Made by a program: the position numbers and the translations under genes. Below are positions 1-7,751 of a stretch of 39,183 nucleotides of DNA, in pieces. Source of the stretch: Thalassolituus sp. (GTDB lineage Bacteria; Pseudomonadota; Gammaproteobacteria; Pseudomonadales; Oceanobacteraceae); NCBI GenBank assembly GCA_006212115.1, contig PDUK01000026.1, positions 1 to 39,183 of the forward strand. The letters are read 5' to 3'. Positions within the stretch are counted from its first letter, which is position 1. The number at the start of each line of letters is the position of its first letter. A model generated the notes under the pieces. It did not search any database and was not told where the DNA came from. It saw only the letters and a program-made list of their open reading frames with translations.

Positions 1-7
1 ACAATGC

Positions 8-84
8 GGACTGGTAGTTCAGTTGGTTAGAATACCGGCCTGTCACGCCGGGGGTCGCGGGTTCGAGTCCCGTCCAGTCCGCCA
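8..84 (+). tRNA. tRNA-Asp (anticodon GTC)
   Basis: A complete 77-nt cloverleaf. The acceptor stem GGACTGG (8-14) pairs with CCAGTCC (74-80), followed by discriminator G81 and an encoded CCA (82-84). The anticodon is GTC at 42-44 in loop CTGTCAC, closed by a CCGGC/GCCGG stem. The T-arm loop is TTCGAGT. GTC reads GAC/GAU (Asp), and the body matches bacterial tRNA-Asp closely. No other tRNA follows in the window, so it is either single or the last of an array upstream. The T-rich tract just downstream (about 87-127) could help termination, but I see no clean hairpin there. Confidence 0.98.
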
Positions 85-178
85 TCTTCTTTTAGATCTC
101 CTCCCCCTTTCTTATTAGATTTTTTTCCGTCCCTGTCACACTCACGTCACATTCGTTGACTATCTTATACACATAGTC

Positions 179-239
179 GCAGGGACGTCTGGGAACTCTG
201 GCAGGGATGTCTGGTCTTTTTTCCAGCAGCGACTATATT
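179..239 (+). promoter_or_regulatory. Candidate activated promoter with 14-bp direct repeats
   Basis: Two near-identical 14-mers, GCAGGGACGTCTGG (179-192) and GCAGGGATGTCTGG (201-214), differ at one base and start 22 bp apart, two helical turns. A -10-like TATATT (234-239) lies downstream. The base stretch one 17-bp spacer upstream of it (211-216) is a poor -35 and overlaps the second repeat. A poor -35 overlapped by a same-face repeat pair is the usual layout of an activator-dependent promoter. Transcription would start near 246, at the left edge of the foldable leader. The regulator is unknown. Confidence 0.4.
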
Positions 240-243
240 TAAT

Positions 244-346
244 GGCACGCAATATGCTCTATCCAATTAGGCAAGATAAACACCGAAGTGTGGAGCATGT
301 GCCTGGGTCATTAACGTAGCGCTCTCAGAGAGCCTGTAGTGACCCA
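244..346 (+). ncRNA. Structured leader or small RNA, unassigned
   Basis: This stretch has several nested inverted repeats. GGCAC (244-248) pairs with GTGCC (299-303), and ATGCTC (254-259) with GAGCAT (293-298). Inside these, TATC (260-263) pairs with GATA (275-278), and ACAC (280-283) with GTGT (288-291) around a CGAA loop, giving a three-way junction. A second domain follows at once: TGGGTCA (304-310) pairs with TGACCCA (340-346) around a small GCTC/GAGC hairpin (321-333). It ends 26 nt before the ribosome-binding site of the 26-codon ORF. I do not recognise it as a known riboswitch or RNA family. It could be a 5' leader, or part of a dual-function RNA ending near 491. Confidence 0.4.
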
Positions 347-383
347 CCAACAGGACTGGATTAACAGCAATAAGGAGATCAAG

Positions 384-464
384 ATGTCTGATTACATTGA
401 AGATCTGTTAGATGTCGGCTTTGACGATTACGAAGACGACTGCGATGACGCCGTAGAGATGTAA
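384..464 (+). CDS. 26-aa highly acidic small protein, unknown
   Basis: An ATG at 384 with a strong ribosome-binding site (AAGGAG, 372-377, spacing 6) opens a 26-codon frame ending in TAA. Of 26 residues, nine are Asp and three Glu; there is no Lys, Arg or His, and there is one Cys (residue 20). It is too short and charged for a membrane peptide, and no family is recognised. The good ribosome-binding site, the structured leader upstream and a possible terminator just after it (473-491) argue for a real translated unit. A peptide this acidic might bind a basic partner or a metal, but that is speculation. It is convergent with the AraC gene. Confidence 0.5.
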   Translation: MSDYIEDLLDVGFDDYEDDCDDAVEM

Positions 465-472
465 CTACGGTT

Positions 473-491
473 CTGCCCTAGCGGCAGTTTT
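473..491 (+). terminator. Weak intrinsic terminator candidate
   Basis: CTGCC (473-477) and GGCAG (483-487) form a 5-bp GC-rich stem with a 5-nt loop, followed directly by TTTT (488-491). It lies 8 nt after the acidic ORF and overlaps the stop codon of the convergent AraC gene. The stem is short, so efficiency is uncertain. Confidence 0.4.
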
Positions 492-1494
492 CCCTAAAGC
501 GGCCCGGCGCCTCGCCGGTCCAGCGCCGGAATGCGCGCTGGAAGGCCGCAGCTGATCCAAACCCTAGCAAATACGCAATTTCCCCCAACGTTAATGACGT
601 TTCCTTGATATAACTGATCGCTAGGTCTTTACGCGTTGCGTTGAGTACATCCTGATACGTCATGCCCTCAGACTGCAGCCTACGTCTTAGTGTCCAGGGG
701 GCCATATTCAAACGACTTGCGACTTTACTGAGTTCAGGAGTCTCACCGTCGAGTAAAGGCGCGAGTGTTCTGGCGACCTGCTCTGTGACACTCAGGCCTA
801 GTCTGACCCGGTCGAGCTCCCGTTCAGCCTGACGTTTCAGGTTCTCGTGTACTGAGTGGCACCTCTGGGTCACTGGCAGGTTAAGCGCACTATTTTGAAG
901 CACAAGTCGATTCGATGCCGCACCAAAGTTTATTGGACAGGCAAAGTAACGACGATATACATCCGAATAGGAAGGCTCCTGAAATTCAATATCAACCGAT
1001 TCCAGCAGACCTTCTTTACGACCTGTAATAACACTAAGGATATGCGACCAGCTGGACAACACAGAATCGACGACAAACAGATTGTAAGCGTTGTAGGGGC
1101 TGATTGAATAGAATTTGAGGGCAGCCCTACCCTCCTCCGTAACAAATGCGCTGGAGCCCCGTGCATTGAAGCTGGTCAACAATTCAAATTCTGTCATTGC
1201 CTGACAGGCGTCGCGCACATCGCGGGAGGTCATTGCAACCAAACCTGCTAAGCCCAGCTGTGCGGGCCAGGTATGCCGCCCCATCTCAAGACCCAACCAG
1301 GGCGCGCGAGTGTGTTGAATCGCCTCATAACCAAGGCGCATAAAGCGCGGGATACTGATACGGGTATCCGGGGAGGCTAAGGTTTCGGGGAGAATATTAT
1401 ACTGATCCAGTATTGGAGCTGGATCAGTGCCGAGGTGCCGCATGGTTTCGGCCAACACCTCGACATAGGTAATGCTGAGATCACCTAATTTCAT
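478..1494 (-). CDS. AraC-family transcriptional regulator (OruR-like architecture)
   Basis: A 338-aa cytoplasmic DNA-binding regulator. The N-terminal two thirds (about 15-200) resemble the arabinose-binding-like domain of OruR-type regulators (PF12625 style). The C-terminal 100 residues hold the two AraC helix-turn-helix units: the first around LSKVASRLNMAPWTLRRRL, the second ending in the hallmark LGEIAYLLGFGSAAAFQRAFRRWTG. The length is typical for this subclass, which often controls catabolic or lipid-related genes. It starts with ATG and ends inside the candidate terminator of the acidic ORF. Its likely target cannot be told from position: the next genes on its strand, upstream, encode a membrane protein and an RND exporter. 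It is one of three AraC regulators of similar build in this window. Confidence 0.93.
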   Translation of the reverse strand: MKLGDLSITYVEVLAETMRHLGTDPAPILDQYNILPETLASPDTRISIPRFMRLGYEAIQHTRAPWLGLEMGRHTWPAQLGLAGLVAMTSRDVRDACQAMTEFELLTSFNARGSSAFVTEEGRAALKFYSISPYNAYNLFVVDSVLSSWSHILSVITGRKEGLLESVDIEFQEPSYSDVYRRYFACPINFGAASNRLVLQNSALNLPVTQRCHSVHENLKRQAERELDRVRLGLSVTEQVARTLAPLLDGETPELSKVASRLNMAPWTLRRRLQSEGMTYQDVLNATRKDLAISYIKETSLTLGEIAYLLGFGSAAAFQRAFRRWTGEAPGRFRENCR

Positions 1495-1500
1495 GCCTGA

Positions 1501-2358
1501 TCAGGCGTCCATTCCGTCGTTGTCATCTTTCTCAGGAATGACCTCTTCCTCGGGATCGGGCTCGTAGAATTCGAATAAGAACTGATAGCTCAATGACAGC
1601 ACCGTAATAGAGATCAGCGTCATCGAGTAAATACCAAACGCCGCAATGATATTCGTAATCAAGGTATCGAGCGATGCCAGTAGAAAAAACGGTGCGTTAA
1701 CCATAAAGGGCAGCAGTAAAGCGACAATAACGACACGACTGCCGTTACCCTTACTCATGCGCCATGCACGAGCCAGATCAGAACCCTGAGCGCCAATTGC
1801 AATTTCGGGCAAGGTGATGGATAAGCGCGCCAAAACATAAATCATGATCATCATAGTCGGAATAATGCTCAGGTAGATCAGCGGCTCAAGGCCTTCTGGT
1901 GTGTTCTGGCCGCTTAGCAGCATAATCACAGTGAGCGTCGCAACCATGGTTAGCAAAGCAACGCCAAAGGCAATCAACATAATCTGAATAGAGCGCCATA
2001 AGTAACGCAGGTCGGATCGGGTTGGTACACGCAGCGCATTACTGGGCCAATGGGATGCATCCTGTAAAGTGAAACGATGAACCGTGGTAGCCATCAGAAT
2101 ACTAAGCAACATGGATATGCCCGTGACCACCCAAAACTCCGGCGGGAACGTCAGATTCGGGTCTGCGCCCTCCTGTCCCATTGCCGCCAGAATCGGAGCT
2201 GAAATTGCAGAGCTGTAGTAATCCAGAATCACCAGCACAACGATAATCGGAAGAAACATACTCAATAAACGACCACGCTTCGCCCAGAGCAAAAACAATG
2301 CATCCTTAAACAAATCAAATACAGGAATACGTGCTTCCAGACCCAGAGGACTTTTCAT
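1501..2358 (-). CDS. Polytopic inner-membrane protein, unknown
   Basis: A 285-aa protein with about six hydrophobic helices, around residues 33-55, 76-95, 125-150, 160-182, 208-230 and 235-262, and a strongly acidic C-terminal tail. The short cytoplasmic N-terminus carries basic residues before helix 1. I do not recognise a catalytic motif; the layout is loosely like membrane domains of the YciC/DUF975 type, but this is a guess. A good GGGAG ribosome-binding site lies 5 nt before the ATG. The gene ends 6 nt before the downstream AraC start codon, so the two probably share a transcript. It is separated from the upstream RND gene by a strong terminator that ends about 23 nt before its start. 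Confidence 0.75.
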   Translation of the reverse strand: MKSPLGLEARIPVFDLFKDALFLLWAKRGRLLSMFLPIIVVLVILDYYSSAISAPILAAMGQEGADPNLTFPPEFWVVTGISMLLSILMATTVHRFTLQDASHWPSNALRVPTRSDLRYLWRSIQIMLIAFGVALLTMVATLTVIMLLSGQNTPEGLEPLIYLSIIPTMMIMIYVLARLSITLPEIAIGAQGSDLARAWRMSKGNGSRVVIVALLLPFMVNAPFFLLASLDTLITNIIAAFGIYSMTLISITVLSLSYQFLFEFYEPDPEEEVIPEKDDNDGMDA

Positions 2359-2381
2359 TGTGACTCCCTTTTTCTACCCCT

Positions 2382-2418
2382 AAAAAAATGCCCCTGAACA
2401 GAGGCGCTGTCAGGGGCA
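2382..2418 (-). terminator. Strong intrinsic terminator after the RND gene
   Basis: On the minus strand TGCCCCTG pairs with CAGGGGCA, extended by CTGT/ACAG past a one-base bulge, about 12 bp in all (plus positions 2389-2401 and 2407-2418). It is followed by seven T's (plus 2382-2388). It closes the RND/YCF48 transcript. Confidence 0.88.
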
Positions 2419-2442
2419 CTATCTTACCTGCTTTCGTTACGA

Positions 2443-4926
2443 TTATCCCGCAGGAGGCACGTCACCGTGTTTTTTCTTGTGTCGTGCCAGCATGCTCTCT
2501 GGTTTCAACAGGAAGCTAGCCAGTGCCGGCAACAGAATCAGAGCACCCAGCATGTTCCACAGGAACATAAAGGTCAGCAGAATACCCATATCGGCCTGGA
2601 ATTTAATCGGAGACAAGATCCAGGTCGCAACACCAATCGCCAGCGTCACACCAGTGAAGCTCACTGCTTTACCCGTTGAGCGCAAGGTTTCAAAGAAGGC
2701 TTCCTGCATGCTCTTACCGGACAGGATCATCACTTCGAGGCGGTTATAGATATAAATACCGTAATCCACACCAATTCCGACACCCAATGCAATCACTGGC
2801 AAAGTCGCCACTTTCACACCGATATCCAGATAGGTCATCAGCGCCTGACTCAAAATGGAGGTCAGTGCCAAAGGAATCAGAATACAAGCAACCGCTCGCA
2901 AGCTACGGAATGTGATAAAGCACAGAACGAATACCACAACGTAAACGAAGATCAACATGGTACCCTGGGCATCAGCAATAACCTGGTTCGTTGCGGCCTC
3001 GATACCTGCATTACCCGAAGCAAGCTGGAAGCGAACCGGTACCGAATCAATCTCACCGTCTTCAATCGCCTGTTCGAGTTCATTGTAGCGATAGCCATAA
3101 AACTTCATGTCGACGTCATCGTCGTAGTTATCTTTGAAGTTTTCGACTGCAGCGACAACCGTCTCCAGCGTCTCTGCTTTGTGATCATTCAGATAAATAA
3201 TCACCGGAGCCATTGAACAGTCAGAATTCAACAGCGCACCCGGCGCACGTTGAATAGACGTATTCAATACCGTCTGGTTACGTGACAGAGCAGACCAGTT
3301 AAGGTTGCCCTCGTTCATTGACTTGGTAACCAACTTGGACACTGTCACCAGTGAGGTCGCAGACTGAACGCCCGGAACGTTTTCCATGTACCACATAAAG
3401 CGATCCATGGCGTCCATCACTTTATATGCGTTGCAACGTTCAGGGGCGGTTTCCACCATTACGACAAACACATCAGAGCTGGTCGAATAATTACCGACCA
3501 TAAAGGCGTTGTCCTGGTTATAGCGGCTGTCGGCCCTAAGCTCTGGAGCACCTTTGTCGAGGTCCCCAATTTTCAGATCCTGACTATAGAAGTAGCCGCC
3601 AATACCCATTGCGATGGCAATCACAATTGGAACCGGCGCAAGCTTACGGTTAGCAAATGTGGATAAACCACGCCATACCGGCGCTTTGCTTTGAGAAGCC
3701 TTATGAGCATGATCGACACCCGGCTGGCTGATGCCGATGTAAGACATGATGACAGGCAGCAGCACCAGATTAGTGACAATAATCATTGCCACCCCGACAC
3801 TCGCCGCAATGGCCAGCTCCTGAATAACGCCGATATCAATAAACAGTAGCGTCAGGAAGCCGATCGCATCACTCAGCAGCGCCAACATACCCGGTACGTA
3901 CAAACCTCGGAAGGCGTGACGCGCGGCCTGAACAGGCGATGCTCCCTTGCCAGATTCAATCGCAATACCATTAATAATCTGTACGCCGTGACTGATACCA
4001 ATCGCAAAGACGAGGAAAGGCACGAGTACTGAATATAAATCGATGGTAAAGCCCAGCAGTGCCAGTGATCCTAATTGCCAGACCACCGCAATAAGAGACG
4101 CCACAATAGGCACAATGGTGCCGCGGATGCAGCGTGAGTAGAGATACAGGAGGACTGCGGTCATCACCATGGCAGCAAGGAAGAAGAGCGCAATAGACTG
4201 AGCCCCTTCCAACAGGTCACCCAGTTTCTTCGGCGTGCCGGTGATGTAAATACGATACTCATCGCTGCCGTATTTGCTACGGATCTTTTCTTCCAGATCG
4301 GCACTAAACGTTGCATAGCTCAGCTTCTCACCGGTATCCGGGTTATATTCAACAAGTGGAACGTTAATGATCGACGATTCAAAATTGTTCGCGACCAGTC
4401 GCCCGACCTGACCGGATTTCAGTACATTCTGGCGAACCTGCTCGAGACTGTTTGCCGAACCATCATAGGTGCTCGGAATAACCGGACCACCCTGAAAGCC
4501 TTCCTCTGTTACTTCCATCCAACGTACGTTCGGCGTCCAGAGAGACTCCATGCCAGAACGATCGACACCGGTTACAAAGAAAATGTCGTCACTGATTTTA
4601 CTCAGCGTATCCATGTATTCCTGGGTAAAAATATCACCGCTCGTTGTCTCCACCGCAATTTTTACGTTGGCCACACCGCTCTTCATCTCGTCCTTGTGTT
4701 CGAGATAGTTCTGGATGTATTCGTGGTTTAGCGGAATGTATTTTTCGATGCTGGCATCGAGTGAGACTTTCGTAAGCCCGTAGCCAAACAGGGCGGTCAA
4801 TGCCATCAATACGATGATCACCAGAGAGCGGTTATTAAAAATTAAACGCTCAAGAAAAGGTTGCGACTCCGACGACAGAATATAGTGCTCTGGCTCAGAG
4901 GAGTAATGGTGTTTCTGTTCACTCAT
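2443..4926 (-). CDS. RND-superfamily (MMPL-type) exporter
   Basis: An 827-aa inner-membrane transporter of the proton-driven RND superfamily, predicted-exporter (COG1033-like) branch. It shows the duplicated layout: TM1 near residues 35-52, a large periplasmic loop, a block of five helices at about 240-400, a further single helix near 430, a second periplasmic loop, and a second five-helix block at about 645-815. The motif GVGIGVDYGIYIYNRL in the C-terminal half is the characteristic charged TM4 segment; its N-terminal counterpart is FAIGISHGVQIINGI. ATG 4926 is preferred because it has GGAGAAA 7 nt upstream and overlaps the YCF48 stop by 8 nt. The longer frame from 4941 has no ribosome-binding site. 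Genes like this are often paired with YCF48 and DUF1329 proteins; the substrate is unknown, possibly a lipid or hydrophobic compound. Confidence 0.92.
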   Translation of the reverse strand: MSEQKHHYSSEPEHYILSSESQPFLERLIFNNRSLVIIVLMALTALFGYGLTKVSLDASIEKYIPLNHEYIQNYLEHKDEMKSGVANVKIAVETTSGDIFTQEYMDTLSKISDDIFFVTGVDRSGMESLWTPNVRWMEVTEEGFQGGPVIPSTYDGSANSLEQVRQNVLKSGQVGRLVANNFESSIINVPLVEYNPDTGEKLSYATFSADLEEKIRSKYGSDEYRIYITGTPKKLGDLLEGAQSIALFFLAAMVMTAVLLYLYSRCIRGTIVPIVASLIAVVWQLGSLALLGFTIDLYSVLVPFLVFAIGISHGVQIINGIAIESGKGASPVQAARHAFRGLYVPGMLALLSDAIGFLTLLFIDIGVIQELAIAASVGVAMIIVTNLVLLPVIMSYIGISQPGVDHAHKASQSKAPVWRGLSTFANRKLAPVPIVIAIAMGIGGYFYSQDLKIGDLDKGAPELRADSRYNQDNAFMVGNYSTSSDVFVVMVETAPERCNAYKVMDAMDRFMWYMENVPGVQSATSLVTVSKLVTKSMNEGNLNWSALSRNQTVLNTSIQRAPGALLNSDCSMAPVIIYLNDHKAETLETVVAAVENFKDNYDDDVDMKFYGYRYNELEQAIEDGEIDSVPVRFQLASGNAGIEAATNQVIADAQGTMLIFVYVVVFVLCFITFRSLRAVACILIPLALTSILSQALMTYLDIGVKVATLPVIALGVGIGVDYGIYIYNRLEVMILSGKSMQEAFFETLRSTGKAVSFTGVTLAIGVATWILSPIKFQADMGILLTFMFLWNMLGALILLPALASFLLKPESMLARHKKKHGDVPPAG

Positions 4927-6112
4927 TGCCTTTCTCCCCATTCATTTCTGCCTGCTGTTGCAACAACTTACCCTCTCTGTCGACCAATTGAATGCCAGCT
5001 TCGCCAGCAATAATGTAGTGCCCTGCTTCACTGCGCAGAACAGCCGCCGCGCCGGTACGACCGGTAATCGTAGCGTTTTCAGGTGCTTCGAGTTGTGCAT
5101 TCAATGTCACGACCGAACCACCATTACCTACTAGCATTGCACCCCGCTCAGAACTGAATCCACCGAGCAAAGTCTGCTCTAAGCCGGTGTCCAATGCAGT
5201 CCAGGTGATGCCATCGTCCGTTGAGCGATAAGTGTGGCCACGTAACGCAAACAGAATCTGAGTGTTACCCTCATCAATCAGACCAAATAAAGAGCCGTCA
5301 TAAGGTGCAACCTGGCTGTTCCAGGTTTCCCCCATATCATCAGAGCGCAGCATTAACCCCATTTCACCAACGATAGTCAGCGAGTAATCACCTACTCGCG
5401 TAATGGTGTTCAGGTGGAGACGATTCGGGTTAGGTAAGCGAGAGCTGATTTCGAACCACTCTTCGCCACCGTCCATTGTTTGAAATGCCATACCGTAGGC
5501 GCCAACGGCAATCCCGTCTTTGGCTGACCAGAAATACACATCGAGGAAAGGCTTGGTCGAACCCGTTTCCAGATCGTACTCCGCATCCTGAAAAGCAAAT
5601 TCGGCGTTTTCCAGTGCCATCATTGCCTGATCCACTTCGAGGTCGCTCTCGCTCCCTTCTACCGCCTTCGCACGCTCCTCGGCAATATTCAGATTGTTGC
5701 GTGCCGAAACCAGCATGGCTTCGTTGGCTTTAAAACCGTCAAACTGTTTAACCCAGCTCTTTCCGCCATCAACACTATTGAGAATGACGCCATCGTGGCC
5801 GACAGCCCAGCCTTTATCGATACCGTAAAAATCGACTGCCGTAAGCGTGGTGGTTACCGGGACACGACCCTGTTCCCAGGTAAAACCGTTGTCTTCTGAA
5901 ACGAGGATGTGCCCATGAGCACCAACACTGACGACATCACTTTCGCGATCGGTAACATCAAGTAACAATGACTGATGTGCTTGCTGTGATGCCATTGCGG
6001 GAGTCTGAAGTGGATCTTGCCACTGTGCTGAAACCCCCAATGAAGTAGCCAACGCCCCGGTCACGATCAGGCCGCTAAACAAGCGTGTTCGCTTGCTATT
6101 TTGCTTGCCCAT
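4919..6112 (-). CDS. YCF48-like beta-propeller, exported
   Basis: A 397-aa protein with an N-terminal signal peptide: a basic n-region after Met, a hydrophobic stretch, and a probable cut after SLGVSA. The mature part holds repeated BNR/sialidase-like blades, seen as SEDNGFTWEQG, SVDGGKSWVK, TMDGGEEWFE, SDDMGETWN and STDDGITWT, each the Ser/Asp-box type of the plant YCF48/HCF136 family. An Ala/Glu-rich insert at about residues 135-175 (after the second blade) may form a helical arm. ATG 6112 is chosen over an in-frame ATG at 6139 because it gives a normal signal peptide and has AAGG just upstream. It overlaps the RND gene by 8 nt, so the two are probably translationally coupled. In bacteria such proteins are presumed periplasmic scaffolds, here for the exporter; that role is inferred. 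Confidence 0.85.
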   Translation of the reverse strand: MGKQNSKRTRLFSGLIVTGALATSLGVSAQWQDPLQTPAMASQQAHQSLLLDVTDRESDVVSVGAHGHILVSEDNGFTWEQGRVPVTTTLTAVDFYGIDKGWAVGHDGVILNSVDGGKSWVKQFDGFKANEAMLVSARNNLNIAEERAKAVEGSESDLEVDQAMMALENAEFAFQDAEYDLETGSTKPFLDVYFWSAKDGIAVGAYGMAFQTMDGGEEWFEISSRLPNPNRLHLNTITRVGDYSLTIVGEMGLMLRSDDMGETWNSQVAPYDGSLFGLIDEGNTQILFALRGHTYRSTDDGITWTALDTGLEQTLLGGFSSERGAMLVGNGGSVVTLNAQLEAPENATITGRTGAAAVLRSEAGHYIIAGEAGIQLVDREGKLLQQQAEMNGEKGNE

Positions 6113-6291
6113 CCTTGGCCTGACGAAATCAGAAAACATATAAAAACCCCGTTATTATTTTTGCATCTTGAGCTTGTTATAAGATGCCAACGTATTATTA
6201 AAGCGGCGCTAGTCTAGCGGACAGCCTGAACTCTGACTAACGCGCACTTGTTACAATATGTAATCCGACTGGCGTACCCAGAACTAACTGC

Positions 6292-6314
6292 TACGCCCCT
6301 GTAATCGGGGCGTA
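6292..6314. repeat. Intergenic inverted repeat, 8-bp arms
   Basis: TACGCCCC (6292-6299) and GGGGCGTA (6307-6314) flank loop TGTAATC. It sits 13 nt downstream of the DUF1329 stop and upstream of the YCF48 gene on the same strand. No T-tract follows on the minus strand, so it may be a weak terminator, an mRNA-processing hairpin or an operator. Confidence 0.6.
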
Positions 6315-6327
6315 ATGGTGGAGGGTC

Positions 6328-7737
6328 TTAACGTCGTCCGCGACGACGCAGTTCAGCCGGCGTGAAATACCGGTCACCCGGAGGTGGACTGCTATAGTCA
6401 ATTGCCTCCGGTTCTTCGTTGGTCATGCCCTGAACATGGTAGCGTCGATCACGCAGATCATGAAAAACATCCATCCCGGTCCAGGTCACAGGCAGCTCGT
6501 AATAGGTTTTCATGTAAGCCATGCTTACCCGCCACAATTCTCCATTCATATCGTACTGGTCGGCGACTGAAATACCCCATGTATCTTCATCAATATAAAA
6601 CACTCTTTTGCTGTACACATGTCGCTTGCCATCTTTTAGTGTTCCCTCGACCACCCAAACACGATGTTTTTCGTATCGAGTGTACTCTGGATTCAGGTGC
6701 CCAGGACGCAAGATATCGTTGTAGCTCGCACTGTTCGACGTCAGGCGGTAGTTGTTATACGGGATATATATTTCTCGTTTACCCCGTAATTTCCACTCAT
6801 ATCGATCCGGAGAACCGTTATAAATATCGGTATCGTCGGCATAACGCAGGCCATCCGCTGCGGCAATCGGCGTGTCATAAGCGAGGTTAGGTGCACGACG
6901 AACCCGTCGCTGACCAGCATTGTAGCCCCAAGCCTGACGAGCATTGTTTGCCTGGTTAAGCGGTTCGTGTACAAGGACAGCACCACCCGCTAAACGCGCA
7001 GGTGCTTTGGTTACCGACAGATAGTAAAAGAGCAGATTATCGAGATCCTCGATCGTCTTATCCTGTCGGTAGTAGTTGAATTCAACCTGCTGTTCAACCG
7101 TGGTCGGAGTGAATTTACCGTCTTTGTAGACAGCCACTTCTGAGGCCTGAATCTGCAGGTAGGTTCCGCGCCAACGGGTAATGTGGTTCCAAACAGCTTC
7201 TACCCCAGCCTGCTTGTCATCGCTGCTGAGAATAGGAAAAGGCACGCCGGCGTATGAATACAGAAGTGAGTTGCCACCATCCGCCAACTCGGCACGCAAC
7301 GCATTTTTGTAGGTGTTTTCGTAGACCCATTCTGGCGCCGCAGCCGTACGCCGGGTTTGATAAATCGGCATACGAAAAGTATCTGGGTAGGTTTTAAACA
7401 GCGCTTTCTGACCCTCGGTCAGATAGTCGCTGTATTGACCCATATTCTCCGCCGTTACCGTAAACAGCGGTTTGTCTTGTGGGTAAGGGTCAGGGTGATG
7501 CTGACCTGGCTCCGTATATTCTTCCGGTGGCATGCTCAAACCACCGCGCCATGGCGGTATGTCACGGCCATTGCCTGCCCGCTCACCTCCCATCGGAGTC
7601 AGTATGGTTTTCAGTTGCTCAGCTTTGGAGACGGACACGGCGGCAAACGCCGAAGAGACAAACAGGCCACCCGCGGCGCAAAGCGACGCGAGTATCAGGG
7701 TGCCGCGCTTGACGCGGCTGCTACCAGGTAGATCCAT
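6328..7737 (-). CDS. DUF1329 family envelope protein
   Basis: A 469-aa exported protein of the DUF1329 family. The N-terminus is a signal peptide: KRGT basic region, then a hydrophobic core, probable cut after VSSAFA. The family's features are visible: TPMGGERAGN near the mature start, the Tyr-rich central part with IPYNNYRL, the RYEKHRVWVVEGTL segment, and the closing PPGDRYFTPAELRRRGRR. DUF1329 proteins are thought to be periplasmic and LolA-like in fold, commonly next to DUF1302 outer-membrane proteins and RND exporters in gammaproteobacteria. No DUF1302 gene is present here. It starts 14 nt after the pepN stop with AAGGAA upstream, so it may be read from the pepN transcript. A hairpin and about 190 nt separate it from the YCF48/RND pair. 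Confidence 0.9.
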   Translation of the reverse strand: MDLPGSSRVKRGTLILASLCAAGGLFVSSAFAAVSVSKAEQLKTILTPMGGERAGNGRDIPPWRGGLSMPPEEYTEPGQHHPDPYPQDKPLFTVTAENMGQYSDYLTEGQKALFKTYPDTFRMPIYQTRRTAAAPEWVYENTYKNALRAELADGGNSLLYSYAGVPFPILSSDDKQAGVEAVWNHITRWRGTYLQIQASEVAVYKDGKFTPTTVEQQVEFNYYRQDKTIEDLDNLLFYYLSVTKAPARLAGGAVLVHEPLNQANNARQAWGYNAGQRRVRRAPNLAYDTPIAAADGLRYADDTDIYNGSPDRYEWKLRGKREIYIPYNNYRLTSNSASYNDILRPGHLNPEYTRYEKHRVWVVEGTLKDGKRHVYSKRVFYIDEDTWGISVADQYDMNGELWRVSMAYMKTYYELPVTWTGMDVFHDLRDRRYHVQGMTNEEPEAIDYSSPPPGDRYFTPAELRRRGRR

Positions 7738-7751
7738 CAGATCAGTGTTCC

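Noticed and set aside
6140..6291. Possible sigma-54 promoter (TTGGCA near 6184, minus strand) before the YCF48 gene
   Set aside because: The -12 TTGC element is absent at the needed spacing.
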